From positions 19,369-83,368 of the forward strand of contig JAWQRO010000015.1 in the NCBI GenBank assembly GCA_033557835.1: a stretch of 64,000 nt of DNA. Direction: 5' to 3'. Within the stretch, counting starts at the first letter, position 1; every line of letters starts with the position of its first letter. Shown piece after piece: positions 9,923-22,647 of the stretch. The DNA is from Helochares maculicollis (lineage: Eukaryota; Arthropoda; Insecta; Coleoptera; Hydrophilidae). The translations under genes and the position numbers were made by a program. The notes under the pieces were generated by a model. That model saw nothing but the letters and a program-made list of their open reading frames with translations. It did not search any database and was not told the DNA's origin.

Positions 9923-12900
9923 ATGAAGTGGGTGCTGTTCGTTGTTTTGGCGTGTTTGGGAGTATTGTTTGTTGATAGTGACCAAGATGAAGCAGATTGT
10001 AAGTGAACGAATTGACATTTTTTGCACGGAAGTAACCCGGCGATTGTTAAAATCGATACATACTTTCTATCCAAATGGTTGTTTATTGTGTGAAATTTCT
10101 AGTTTGATTTATTGAGTGCTTGCAAGAGTGGTTGATAAATGATAATCGTTTCAGATGAAAATGAAAGTTGAAAGTTTGCAGCCTAATCTGAGGAAATCGT
10201 AGCCGAATATAAAAACTAAAAGTAATTTAAAAACCGCGACGGGATCATTTCGGTGATGTAAGTCGTTTTTGCAGAATTGACCTTAAAGGAATTGCCAATG
10301 ATTATTATATTTCTTATTATACTTCATTCAACGTCTATTGTAAACGAGCACCTAGTTACATAATGCAAACATTTTCCTTCGGAACTTTATTTAGGTCGTA
10401 CTCAATGTAAAGAGTAACATAAAAATTCATTATTCGTAGCTCTTTATAACTTCCTTAATAAAATTTGATTAGAGGGTGCAGATAACAGTACAATAAGTAT
10501 CCTTCATTAATTTGGGAATTCTGCTTATGAAGACAATTCAAATTTAAAGTTCTATTATGTAGCTCCTACATAAACGACGCAGTTTCGCTACGACAACCTA
10601 CACAAACGCAAACAAATACTTTTGAAGTGCACGAGTTGAAAAAATATCAATATTTATATTTTTTAGCGGAGCAAAAAATATGGAACCAATTAAAGGATAC
10701 CGACGTAGTTGATTTCGATCTTGATCTAGAAGCTCGTGTTTCATACGTGATAACTTTTTGCGGTTAATTTGGTGAAGGCAACATTAAATCTGCCGACATA
10801 AATTAATTAACCGGCAAAACTGGGATTGGTAGCCCCACAAATCAGATGTGACTTGTGTTTGTTTAATTTAAAGCACTACACGGCAATTTAAAGGTCAATT
10901 GTCAAATGTGCGTTAGAAGTGGGAGTTTACTGAAAATTTCACAAGTGACGTATTTAAATTCTTTCGCAGTTTAGGCCTCTCAAATGAAAAAAGATGGCAA
11001 TGGAAAGTTATTCGGAAGAAAGTGAAGCCTATTCAGGAGTATTACGACGGTGGGAATAACGCATAAGAGATGACATTCATTTAAATTAACGAGAAACCAC
11101 ACTCAAGGTTATGTAACCAAACATGGTCAGGTCGCTAACTAAGCGAATTGTTTAACAAGTGGCTCCTCATAATTTCACTAAAAGCTTACACAACGGCAAA
11201 ATATGGATATTACCGCCGAATTATTGGCGTGCATTCGTCAACTCCGATAAGTATTCCTCGAAACTAATTTTAAAATAATTGTTCCAGAACTTTAGACAAC
11301 AGGAACTAAGTCTAAAGTAATTTTTTGTAATTGAACGATGCTCGAAAAAATATAATTAGAACGTTAAGTAGCCGCTCAGTAATTATTGCTGCAAATTATA
11401 TGAAACGAAAATTTATTACGTTTTCATTTGTCGAACTGGGTTTAAAAAATTGGTGCAAAACCGCAACTAAGCATATCGTCGATTTATGGACACGTTCAAC
11501 TGTTTCGAATCGGCGCAGCGTCCAAGCCATGATTCTGACAGTAAAACTTCATGATAATAACTCAGAAAAAATTGCCATGACTTCTACGAAAACAATTGCT
11601 TGGCAAAGTGTGCAGATTTTGAGCTATCGGCAAAAAACTTTGATTTCTCGATATACTCTATTGCTACTCCATTGTCTAAACTGTATCTTGCATATTGTTT
11701 TGAAGCGCTCCATTGGCTAAACTGTATCTTCTATTATTTGATAAGGCATTAATTTGTGTTACTTTTGCAAAGCAATTCGATTGACAAAATGGACATAGAA
11801 GATTCTTGACCTTGCTTCGATTCGAAATCTAACCGCACATCACTGAATTGATTATGAAAGCCTTGCGCTCTTTTTTTGTGCAAATTAAAACTATTTTGTC
11901 TCAATTTAGCACGGTAAAAACATACAAATTAATTGCATTTGCAAAAGCCTAAAATGTTTTCAAGCGGGACACAGAAAATTTCTGTGCATTGAATGCGTCT
12001 AAGAAAATTATCATCTTCATTTTCTTACAGCTACGTTTATCGCATTGAAATTTATTTCTCCTGGTGAAAGTTTTCTGGAAGCATTGGAGACCGAAAGACT
12101 TTCAAAAAATTATCAGACATATCTATAAAAAATATGGAGTGTTTGCACTCAACATTCCCGAATACACGCAATAATCAATTACAAGCAAAATTAACGGTCG
12201 TACTTTTAATTCTTTTCAAAAACAAATTCAAAATGCTTCTCAACTCAATCTCATTCTTCATTCTTTTAAATCGTAAACTACCATCGAATCTTGGTATAGA
12301 TATATGATTATTTTAGAAAATAAAGTTACCTTCTAACAGCTGCAGACGTGTAAGCTGCGCCTTCGGCGCAGCCAATTCGCGCTTCGCTCTTCAATTAAAA
12401 GCGTCAACGTTGTTGACATAATTCTTGTTAAATGATTTAATAAAAGGTTGGTTGACGCTCTTAATAGCGGAATGTTTTTTGATATTAGAATCTTAAGTTG
12501 CCGCTCTTAATAGCGGAATGTTTTTGGATGTTAAAATCTTAAGTTGGCGCTCTTAATAGCGTAATGTTTTTAGATGTTAGAATCTTAGGTTGACGCTCTT
12601 AATAGCGAAATGTTTTTGGATGTTAGAATCTTAGGTTGACGCTCTTAATAGCGGAATGTTTTTGGATGTTAGAATCTTAGGTTGATGCTCTTAATAACGG
12701 AATGTTTTGAATGTTAGAAACTTAGGCTGACGCTCTTAATAACGGAATGTTTTTGGATTTTAGAACCTTAGGTATACGCTCTTAATAGCGGAATGTTTTT
12801 AGATGTTAGAAGCTAAAGTTAACGCTCTTAATTGAAGAGCGAAGCTCGAATCGGCTGCGCCGAAGGCGCAGCTTATACTTTTTACAGATGTTAGTAGATA

Positions 12901-15900
12901 GCTTCACCTTCTAGATTAATGATATTTTTATGTCGAGATTCAATTGATATTGACGATTCAAAAGAAGAAAAAAGTCAGAATTATCTTCTAACGTTCGCAA
13001 AACGTATAAGCTGCGCCTTTGGCGCAGCCGATTCGAGCTTCGCTCTTCAATTAAAAGCGTCAACCTAAGCTTCTAACATCCAGAAACATTCTGCTATTAA
13101 GAGCGTCAACATACGCTGCTAACATCCAAAGACATTCTGCTACTAAGAGCGTGAACCTAAGTTGCTAAGATCCAGAGACATGCTGATATTAAGAACCTCA
13201 ACTTAAACTTCTAACATCCTGAAGCATCCTGCTATTAAGAGCGTCAATCTAAGCTTCTAATATCCAGAAACATTCTGCTATTAAGAGCGTCAACCTAATC
13301 TACCAACATCCACATACATTTTGATATTAAGAGCGTCAATCATAAATTATAGCATCCAGAAACATTCTGCTATTAAAAGGTTAACGCTCTTAATCGCAAA
13401 ATGTTTTTGGCTGTTAGAAGCGTAGGTTGACGCTCTGAATTGAAGAGCGATGGTTAAATCGTTGAATCCTAAGAATTATATAAAGAAAACCAGTGAGGTA
13501 AGTCCTGAAGGACAGTAGAGGAAGGAAATTGGAGACCAAGTTGTCTTATCTAAAGAATATCATATTTAACTATTTAAAGTTAAGCAAATATATGTTGTTA
13601 GTTGAAGCTTGAAATACTGCGAAAACCTTGAGAATTAACTAGCTAGTATTGAAAAAGATGCAAATAAATCATGAATAGAATCTCTGCACAGGAACCAGAC
13701 AAATTTAATATTTAATCTGTTTGACAAAATATAATCGGTAGACATTAATATTAAAGATTCCATAATTGATATCTAATAGTTCAAGCTCAACGGCTATAGT
13801 GATTCAGAAAAATCAATTTGTAATTCATGAAGCCAAGCTAAAGGAACTAATTATCTGTCTGCCGAAGAATAGTCAAGTTCAACCGCTATATTTAGGCTGT
13901 CCAAGGCGTTTTACATTTAAACGATAATATATGTTTATATTAGATAAGCCAGTAATTTGTGTTAATTTTGTAAAGCAATTCGAGTGACAAGGTGGACATA
14001 AAGAATTCTTGGCCTTGCTTCCACTCGAAATCTAACCGCACATCTTTGAATTGATTTTGAAAGCCTTCCGCTCTTTTTGTGCAAATTGAAACTAATTCGG
14101 TTCGATCCAGCGCGGCAAAAACATATAAATTAATTGTAGTTGAAAAACTTGCAGAAGCCTAAAATGTTTTTCAAACGGGTCACAGAGAATTTCTATGCAT
14201 TGAATGCGTCTAAGAATCCCCATTTTCTCCCAGCTACGTTTATAACATTGAAATTTATTTCTCCTGGACCAACTTTTCAACATTGTTTCGCAATTTCAAC
14301 AACACGATTGTTACACAAAATGTGTCTGCAACAAAATGAATAATGCTAATGTCTCTCACCTAACGCCTATTTTTCACCCGTTGAGTTTATTAATCGATTG
14401 TAGTCATTTTTGTCTTAAATTATGAAACCAGTTCAGCTCGAAACGGCCAAGATATGCCTAACAAACGCTAATGAGCTGTATTTGCATAAATATGTGTAAC
14501 ATGGAACCATGTCCTGCTCAAGTTCAACTTGTTATTCTATTTTTATCTTATATATTTGGATATCACTGTCCGTTCCTCTCGAAAAAATGTATCATTAGCA
14601 TTTGGTTCCGTTAAGCAACAATTCATAACTCACCCACATCCGATTAGTATTTTCCTAAACCCAGCAGTTCGTTAAGTAGATTAGTCTGATAGTCTGCAAT
14701 ATAAATCCAATTTTTGACATAAATAGCGGATACGCATGCCTAGTTAACAAGGTTTACCAGGATCTCGAATTCTTAATTTCAATACCCAAGAAAACAGTAG
14801 AAATTTCGGAAGTTTAATTGAAAGATTGCCAAGGATATTCTATTATCTCTAAAAGAAAGTGCTGGAACTACTTTGAATATAAACTACAAGAAAACTTACA
14901 AAGAGCCTCGTGTGTAAAATTTCCGACATACATATTGTAGCGTCAACTCCTGCTCGATAGGCAACCCACAATTTTAAGTGGCAGCTCTGAGAATTATGAC
15001 CCAACCAACGTTGTAATTAAGCAACGTAAATTTATATACTGTATGTGTAAGATGATGCGTCTCAGCGGGATACTTTGGCTCTTTAATGTTAGCACATTAG
15101 CGTGACAGCGACGGATGCCGGAAACACTTTAAAATTATAGCTAATTGAATTATGCTCAAACTTCTTATTAAGCGAGCTAATTATATACCTCTCGCTACTT
15201 CATTTGAATATTAGGTCGCCAAGTCGAAATTTTGTAGAATAAAATCTGTTATTGATTGGTGATTTGTTATTAAATGAACGTCGATAAATTCATGAAAGGC
15301 TAGTTTTACGTCATTTTGTTTGGTCAAATTGGTTTCCTGTTGAAAACTTGTCTTAAGTCTAAAGTACTAGCCAATGAGGGCTAAAACTGGTGAATACTGG
15401 CGTTGTCATGAGGCAAGATAGGAGTCGATCTGTTGACCAATCTACGTTGCTTTCGATGTCCAATCTTGTTTGACCACTGTGCCGAACGGTTGCGATTGTC
15501 ACTTTGAATCCACTTTTGTTTCGATTCAAAAGTCGATCAGATTCATGAGGGCAAAGTAAGATGAAGCAATGTTCCGAAGGCCTTAGTTACTGATTTTCAG
15601 TCAGATACATCTAATCCAAGTTTTTATCTTAACCGATTTGAGTGGAAGAAATTGACCATTGTATCTCGTATCATTTAAATCAGATTTATGACAATTGAAA
15701 GAACTAAACAGTTGATCGTATTGTCCTACAATCTCTTGTTGGTTGTACAGTCTTAGAATCTCTTGTTGACTGTATTGTTTTAGAATCACTTGTTGATTTT
15801 ATAGTCTTACAATCGCTTGTTGAGTATGTTGTCTTAAAATCTCTTGTTGACTGTATTGTCTTACAATCTCTTGTTGAGTCTATTGTCGTAAAATCTCTTG

Positions 15901-18900
15901 TTGATTGTATTGTCCTACAATCTCTTATTAATTGTATTATCTTACCATCTCTTGTTGATTGTATTGTCTTAGAATCTTTTGTTTACTGTATTGTTTTAGA
16001 ATCTATTGTTGATTGTATTGTCTTAGAATCTCTAGTTGACTGTATTTTTAGAATCTCTTGTTGATTATATTGTCTTAAAATCTCTTGTTGAATGTATTGT
16101 CTTAGAATCTCTTGTTGCCTGTATTTTTAGTATCTCTTGTTGATTGTATTGTCTTAAAATTTCATGTTGAATGTATTGTCTTAGAATTTCTTGTTAACTG
16201 TACTGTTTTAGATTCGCTTATTGATTGTATAGTCTTACAATCTCTTGTTGAGTCTATTGTCTTAAAACTTCTTGTTGTTTGTATTATCTTAAAATCTCTC
16301 GTTGACTGTACTTTTAAAAACTCTTGTTGATTGTATTGTCTTACAATCTCTTATTGATTGTATCGTCATAGAATCTCTTGTTGACTGTATTGTTTTGGAA
16401 TCTCTTGTTGATTGTATAGTCTTACAAGCCATTTTGACGCTCGTTTTCTAGTAAGAGTTATAGTTAGCGAATCGCTGGCATTTGTACTACAAGAGCAAAG
16501 AAAATATTTTTGATACATTCAACAACAACACTTTTTCTAACTCCTCCTCACATTCATTTGTAGACAAAAACTACGATGTGCAGGTACATCAAATTTCAAG
16601 GCGACTCCTTCCATCCTATCTACCGACCAACCTGACCACGTATGGAATCAGCCTAAATTGTAGTAGAAGTCTCAACATCATGATACTGAATTTATACTCG
16701 CTTGAGGAGTGGGCGCTGCAAAGTAAGTAGATTTATCCACTCTTTACATTTGATAGAACTGATCAAGAGGTGAAGCCGTAGAAATTGGTTTGTTGATTAA
16801 TTAACGCGCCAAGTCATCTATTTTTTCATTTTCAGTGTTCGATTCAACAGCCAAAATTCCCTCGGGGATATTAAACGGCAACGTAAACCAACTGGGGGAT
16901 TTCGACACTTGCCTGAAGATTAGATCCGCGGAACACAACATCCGTGGGAAGTATTGCCTGGCGACTTTTCGCCTTGCTAAACCATCCAACCCTAAGATCG
17001 CCAAGATACACAGACTTATAAACTCGCATTACTCAGCGGAAGACGACTCCTCTAACGTGAGTTCCCTGCTACAAGCCACTTATTTCACAATAACTGCGCT
17101 GACTCTCCACTACACAGTCAATTTGCCTTGCAGCCAGGCTATAAATATCCTCTGGCTTCCAGCATCAACTTTGGGTTTTGCATCCCCAACTCTTGCCAAG
17201 CCGCAGATCTTGAGAGTATTCTGAGACATTCCGCAAACGAAGCCTTCCGAGGACTGGATCTCAAGTACGACTTGAAAGTAGATCCCAACGTGTGCCAAGA
17301 GGAGGAAGCCGTGGTTGTTCCAACGGCCACGAAAATCGTTCTGTAAATAACTCTGATAACTCAGGCAAAACCGACATCAAGCATCTTCGTTTCAGGTCGC
17401 TACTGTTCTTCCAAGTGCTCCTTGTAGCAACTTCCACGGTTTACGACGTCGTCTCGGCGAACCGGAGGAAAAGTAAGACGAAACGCGCCACGGAAGGGCC
17501 GCAATGATGCGAACTTTCATTTCAGATCGGCTGTTGATGGCCTTTTCCTTGCGGGAGAACGTCTTAGCGTTCCTAAAAATAGAGACGAGCCCAGATGAGG
17601 TCATTAGTGTCCACTGTGCTAGGCTTGTTAACGCTCTCCTCATTTTGAGCAGCCACAAAATCATGTATTTCCATTTCGAGCCACATTCCAACAGGACGTT
17701 TGGAATAGAGCTGGGATCGACTCAGTTGACCACAATAGTTCGTTCGTTGTACGTCTACACCGACGCGTTTTTGATGGTTTCCGCGCTCCTAACGACGCTT
17801 TCGTTTCTTAAGAAATTGGACGAGGGCGGCAGGATCAATGTTTGGGCCGAGTACGTGGCGAGGTTGCTCCGGATAGTCCCTTCCTTGCTTGTCGTTATAC
17901 TCTTCACGACCTACGTTTTGCCATACTTGGGGAGCGGCCCCTTTTGGAATTTGATCATCAAGCCCGAGTGCCAAGACTGCGAGAAATACTGGTGGAGAAA
18001 CGCGCTTTTTATTCAAAATTATTTCGGATTCAACGATTTCGTATGTATTAGTTGAGGTTTGGGACTATCAGGTTTTGCATGCGCTTATCACCATGTTCTG
18101 GGAAGGGGGCGAGAGACTCAGATTCGTTGCCTTCCCAGGTTTATTAAAATATCAAAGACAGTTTTAGTTGTCGTCTTTTTAGTGTTTGATCTTCACGCAC
18201 CACATTACAACAGACACGAACCTCTTCTTCGCATCCCCAATTTTAGTGTACGTTATTTGGAGGTGGCCCAAGCGAGGAGGGATGTTTCTGCTTGCCTTGG
18301 CCTTGTGGGCTACCGTGATGAGATATTACATTACTTACACGAAGAAGTTATCGTATTATCTACACCATGGCTCTACGTAAGTATTTCGTCCTAGTAGGCG
18401 CTGCAAACTCTCAATTTCGCAGACTTAGCGACGAGTTTTGCCGACGGTGACATAGAGGGCGACCCTAATAACATGTCAATATTAAAACGACTCTTGAACT
18501 ATAGAAATTAATCGGCAAGATTTTCGAGCAATTTCTTCATTTCCAATTATCTCTACAAGAATGTCTCGCCCAGTTGGCTTCTCTTTTTGACAACGAAGCC
18601 TTCGCGATTTTCCTTTTGAAACAATTGAAGCAAGAGCGTCTCCATTTTGTGACAACTTTGACATTTCAGCCCGATCTCCGAGGCTAGTCGATCAGTAATC
18701 ACTGAATTATGAACCAGTCGTTTTTGGATTTTTGATATTTCGATCTGAATTCTTAAGTCTTGTCTGCAATTCTTAAGTCTTGTCTACAATTCTTAAGTCT
18801 TATCTGCAATTCTACAATCCTGGAATCATGCATTCTTTCTTAAACAGTTGATATTCAATACAAAAATGCTGCTTTTTATTTGACCTCGAGATTTTGACGG

Positions 18901-21900
18901 ATCTCCACGTTTTGAATGCCCCTGAATCCATTTTGACCATTTTTGGCACGTTTGCTGTGTCTGTATGAGAAAGGGGCATGTTGTCTATGTATGTAAACAC
19001 GATAGCGGCCAGACCGTATGAGCTGAAGCATTTAATTTTGGCATACTGCCATTATAGCAAAACCTTAGCTCTGTATCAACCCTTTGAGGCATGTAGGACC
19101 ACCGGAAGTACCCATTTACCTACACAGTTTTGAAAATTTTCCAAGTAGTCTTTAAAATTAAGCCATCGGAATGAAATTTCGTGCACATCTTAAATATCGC
19201 AAAAAAACTGACAGATACAAATTTTCAACATGACCGGAGCACCGGAAGTGCTATTTTTACAACTTTGAACATTCCAATTTTAGTAGGCCTTGGAATAAAA
19301 AATTTTACAAAAATATTTCAAACATGCTTGGCATGGAAAATGTAGCAATAACCAATACTTCTGTGTAAATTTGAAAACCGGAAGTGGGACTTTACCGTCA
19401 TAAATTTCACTTTTACATTCCTGTATAGTATACGAAGTATGTAAAGGGAAGGTATTGGGATCATGAAAAAATTCAACCTCGAGATTTTGAGTGCCCTTGT
19501 AATTCATTTTGACTATTTTTAGCATGTTTGCTGTGTTTGTACGAGAAAGGGGCATGTTGTCTGTGTATGTAAACACGATAGCGGTCAGACCGTATGAGCT
19601 GGAGCAATGAAATTTGGCATACGGCCATTATCGCAAAAACTTAGATCTGTATCAACTTCTAAGGCATGTAGGACTACCGGAAGTACCCGTTTACCTGCAC
19701 AGTTTTGAAATTTTTCCAAGTAAAGTAGTCTTTAAAATTAAGCTATCAAAACGAAATTTCGTACACATCTTACATATCGTAGAAAACGGACAGATACATA
19801 TTTTCAACATGATCGGAGCACTGGAAGTGCTATTTTTATAATGTTGAAAATTGTAATTTTAGTAGGCCTTGGAATAATAAATGTTACAAAAGTGCTTAGC
19901 ATGGAAAATAAAGCAATAACAAATAGTTTCGTATAAATTTGAAAACCGGAAGTGGGACTTTACCGTCATAAATTAAATTTTTTAGTTATGAATTGTTCTG
20001 AAATTGGCCCTTTCTTTAGTTATGAATTCACATTTTAAAATTCAAGCCTTGGCAAAGGGTTTTACAAGGGTTTCATATTGCAGACTAGTGAATAGTATAT
20101 ATATTTTTTACACACAAAGTTTTGTACAGTACATAAAGGAATATTAAAAATATTCCGATGATATATATGTACTGAAAAAGAATTGAATATTTTTTGTGAA
20201 TATATTAATGTGTTGAAAATAGACATTGAAGTATATGTAAATTATGGATATTAAAACTTTTGCTTTTAGTTTTGAAACTCGAGTGTTTGTAGTTTTATAA
20301 TTATTAATGGCAGGTACTTTTATGTCGTACATATATTTATAAGGGAATGTTGAGTGGAGATACTCCAAATTTTCGACTCCTGGAGCGTTTCGGTTTAGGA
20401 TTTAAATCATAGATTGTGTAATTATTTTGCTCTTGTTTATTCCCACGCACTTTGAAACTATTAATCTTGTAGTCACGAATTATGAATTTTGATATTTTAG
20501 ACGATTCAACTTGAATTTTACGTTCTTTGACTCCGCAGACTGGAACTGCTAAGCCTGATCAATTCAATCTTCAATATTTCATGGCGTCCTAAATCCTCGA
20601 CTTCATAATATTGATTTTCTTAGTATTTATATAGTCAGAATTTCATCTTCTTATTTGCAGGGGCCTGCTAATAATCCTAATTGATCAAAATTTACATATC
20701 CATACTATAAGTCATCCTCAATTATTGACCACGATGCTACCAACCGGTCACTTTTTAGTATTTCGTCCTTAATCATCGACTGTAGAAGCCTCGCATTTTT
20801 GATATTTTCACACGTATATGTTGAAACTAAGTTTTATTCAAGGGTAGGCCCATACAATACATGCAAATTGCCTTCCACGAATGCGATTTCAAAATTTACA
20901 ACATCGCTCCTACAGTCCTGACATGGCTCCTAGCGGCTATCACTTACTTGTTAACTAAAAAGTAGGCTGTAGAGGTACCAATGTATAAATTAGGGTAACA
21001 AGCAGCTGCAATAGAACATTTTGAAGTAAATACATGACATTATTATAACGATCTGGAATCATTAATTGCTATAATAAATGTACGATTGTTACTAAAATTA
21101 AAATTGGTGTGTTTTACCAAGTCTTTCAACAACATCAAGCCAAAAATTTAGGTGAATTTTGTTGCAGTTACGAAATGATGGCCAACACTGGGACCCATCT
21201 GTATTATTTACCGCATTATCGAATAACATCGTACATAATAGGAATATTCACAGGATACTGCATCAAATACTGCCACGTTAAACTCAGCTGGGTAAGCAAA
21301 GTGTTACACAAAGTTAAGTATTACGTTCTTTCCTGACTAGCTGGAGACCCTTTCCAATTTAGCGAGTCACTTCGCTGATGATCTGTATGGAAATGTATGT
21401 AATTGACGATGCTACATCGTTCGCCTCATTAATAAATACTTGAATCGACATTTCGGTTTTTGTTTACATGAAAACGAATCAACTTGTCTACCTTAGTTTT
21501 AATTTTTAGCTGCATTTACTGATTGGAAATACACTCGTGTTGTGTTTCGACTACATAACATTTGTTGTCCCCTCGTACATGGCTGGTATAGACTATCAAT
21601 ACAACCCAAAGGATACAGCTTGGCATGCAGCCATCGCTCCTATTATGTGGTGCTGCGCCTGGTCCTACTTCATATACACCCACCAGTTAGGTTTACAAGG
21701 TATCCGTGCAATACGTTACATATTTCGTTTGGGAATATCATTTTTGTACTCTTACTGTTGAACTTATATTTTTGAACTCATTTCATTTTAGAACGTTGCA
21801 CTAAAATACTACGTCTCCCCATCTTTGCATATTGGACCAAGATCTCGTACGCAGTGTACTTGGTGCAAGTTCCCATCTTCTTTTACAACATAGCCCAAAA

Positions 21901-22063
21901 TCGCACCGTTACACACATAAGTCCGATGACTTTTCTACAAGTCAACGAATACCTGGCCATTCTCGGGGCCGCCTGCGGCCTCGTATTGCTGGTGGAAATG
22001 CCCTTCACCAACATAAAGAAGATCTTATACTCAAAACATCCCGATTGCCAGAAAATCAAATAG
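9923..22063 (+). CDS. NRF-6-like acyltransferase-3 membrane protein, complete (copy 2)
   Basis: Ten exons join in phase into 710 residues: 9923-9998, 16468-16722, 16836-17056, 17134-17342, 17396-17472, 17526-18040, 18183-18376, 21168-21291, 21510-21699, 21792-22063. Exon 1 encodes a signal peptide (MKWVLFVVLACLGVLFV). Residues about 90-235 are the extracellular NRF domain with paired Cys (GDFDTCLKI, GKYCLATF, GFCIPNSC). LLFFQVLLVATSTVYDVV (about 257-275) is the first membrane segment, then the acyltransferase-3 domain with about ten membrane segments (VYTDAFLMVSALL, YVARLLRIVPSL, LPYLGSGPFWNLI, FTHHITTDTNLFF, ISYAVYLVQVPIF). Length and domain order are those of the family. Introns 1 (6.5 kb) and 7 (2.8 kb) are filled with repeats. 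It is the tandem paralogue of the truncated gene to its left. The substrate is unknown. The 6.5-kb first intron could hide another small exon, but phases fit without one. Confidence 0.9.
9999..11454. other. Intron 1 of NRF copy 2, left part
   Basis: AT-rich intron sequence; no repeat family or embedded gene recognised. Confidence 0.4.
11455..12300. repeat. Dispersed repeat R2, copy 2 (longest)
   Basis: Matches 5915-6540 from GCAAAACCGCAACTAAGCAT onward, and its 11745-12085 part matches 13945-14290. A 129-codon frame at 11331-11720 overlaps it, but the frame is not kept in the other copy. It leads straight into a foldback copy. Confidence 0.75.
12335..12900. repeat. Foldback repeat family, copy 5, with expanded core
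   Basis: Complete hairpins at both ends (near 12353 and 12858), arms in opposite orientation. The core is expanded into a head-to-tail array, listed separately. Confidence 0.85.
12430..12830. repeat. 46-bp tandem repeat, about nine units
   Basis: The unit GTTGACGCTCTTAATAGCGG + AATGTTTTTGGATGTTAGAATCTTAG recurs with a 46-bp period and a few substitutions per unit. It is the same sequence that occurs once or twice in other foldback copies, so the array grew inside this element. Confidence 0.85.
12985..13455. repeat. Foldback repeat family, copy 6
   Basis: Hairpin near 13010 with one loop-side change (CCTTTGGCGC), then six to seven head-to-tail units ending CTATTAAGAGCGTCAA of about 45 bp. 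The inverse arm begins near 13375 and stops at TTGAAGAGCGATGG, without its hairpin. Confidence 0.75.
13945..14290. repeat. Dispersed repeat R2, copy 3 (right half)
   Basis: Strong match to 11745-12085, for example AGTAATTTGTGTTAATTTTG and GAATGCGTCTAAGAA. A 63-67 codon frame on each strand is not maintained between copies. Confidence 0.7.
14291..15710. other. Intron 1 of NRF copy 2, right part
   Basis: AT-rich; no gene, RNA or clear repeat recognised. Confidence 0.4.
15711..16435. repeat. 27-bp minisatellite, about 27 units
   Basis: Unit CTTGTTGATTGTATTGTCTT + AGAATCT, period 27 with occasional 1-3 base deletions. Because 27 is a multiple of three, a short repetitive frame (LVDCIVLKS-like) opens across it at 16112-16330; this is an artefact. 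It ends about 30 bases before the acceptor of exon 2 of NRF copy 2. Confidence 0.85.
18749..18812. repeat. 20-bp tandem repeat, three units
   Basis: AATTCTTAAGTCTTGTCTGC is repeated head to tail in intron 7 of NRF copy 2 with single substitutions, ending in a partial fourth unit. Confidence 0.75.
18880..19420. repeat. Dispersed repeat R3, copy 1
   Basis: Starts near CCTCGAGATTTTGACGGATC and contains GAGAAAGGGGCATGTTGTCT, AACACGATAGCGG and ACCGGAAGTGGGACTTTACC. The following copy is a direct repeat offset by about 590 bp. Related remnants occur at 37790-38110 and 51300-51450. Confidence 0.75.
19478..19990. repeat. Dispersed repeat R3, copy 2
   Basis: Direct copy of 18880-19420, about 85-90 percent alike by eye, with a small insertion (AAGTAAAGTAGTC near 19720) and internal loss near 19880. 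No coding capacity. Confidence 0.75.
19991..21167. other. Intron 7 of NRF copy 2, right part
   Basis: AT-rich; nothing recognised. The acceptor TTTTGTTGCAG precedes exon 8. Confidence 0.4.
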
Positions 22064-22126
22064 CAGGAACCGGTTGTGAAAATATATGAATAGGTACTTA
22101 ATTTATTGTGATCGCATATAAATACG

Positions 22127-22132
22127 AATAAA
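22127..22132 (+). other. Polyadenylation signal of NRF copy 2
   Basis: AATAAA lies 64 bases after the stop codon, in GAATAAAAGTGG. Confidence 0.7.
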
Positions 22133-22160
22133 AGTGGTTAAAAACTTATTTAAATGTACC

Positions 22161-22166
22161 TTTATT
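22161..22166 (-). other. Candidate polyadenylation signal of the TPD52 gene
   Basis: TTTATT on the plus strand is AATAAA on the minus strand, about 480 bases past the TPD52 stop. It is 29 bases from the NRF signal on the other strand, so the two convergent transcripts would end almost on each other. Confidence 0.5.
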
Positions 22167-22647
22167 AGCAATATTTAAAATATCTTTCGCTAGACATATA
22201 CTAAAATAAAAGATACATCTCAAAAATGTTATGTAGTAATGATAGAGCCATATTCTTAATAGTAACTAAACGACAGGTGTCAGTACCAAGCTAATCTAAT
22301 GAAAAGTCACTAAAATAGCCCAATTAAATTAAATTTAAGTCTTAAGTGTATATATTATGATTTTTCACGTATTTTCTCCTTCTTTAAATATATAACCCAG
22401 AGGTTTCATGTGTATATCACGGTTATGACAAGAAACAATTACAAAAAAAAATTACAAACCTATCAAAGAATTACCAAAAACAGAAGTAACAAACGATTGC
22501 ATTTTTTAGTTTGTTAGTAGCATACGCCCACTTAAAAATTCGCATTAATTCAACGTAACAACAAGTTTCAATCTGGATTATATTGATAAGAGTTTTAAGC
22601 ATAGAAGGCAACAGTGGCCGGAGTAAAATATGTTGACACGTTGAGTC

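Noticed and set aside
16112..16330. 72-codon plus-strand frame with repeating LVDCIVLKS
   Set aside because: It is the 27-bp minisatellite (27 is a multiple of three) inside an NRF intron.
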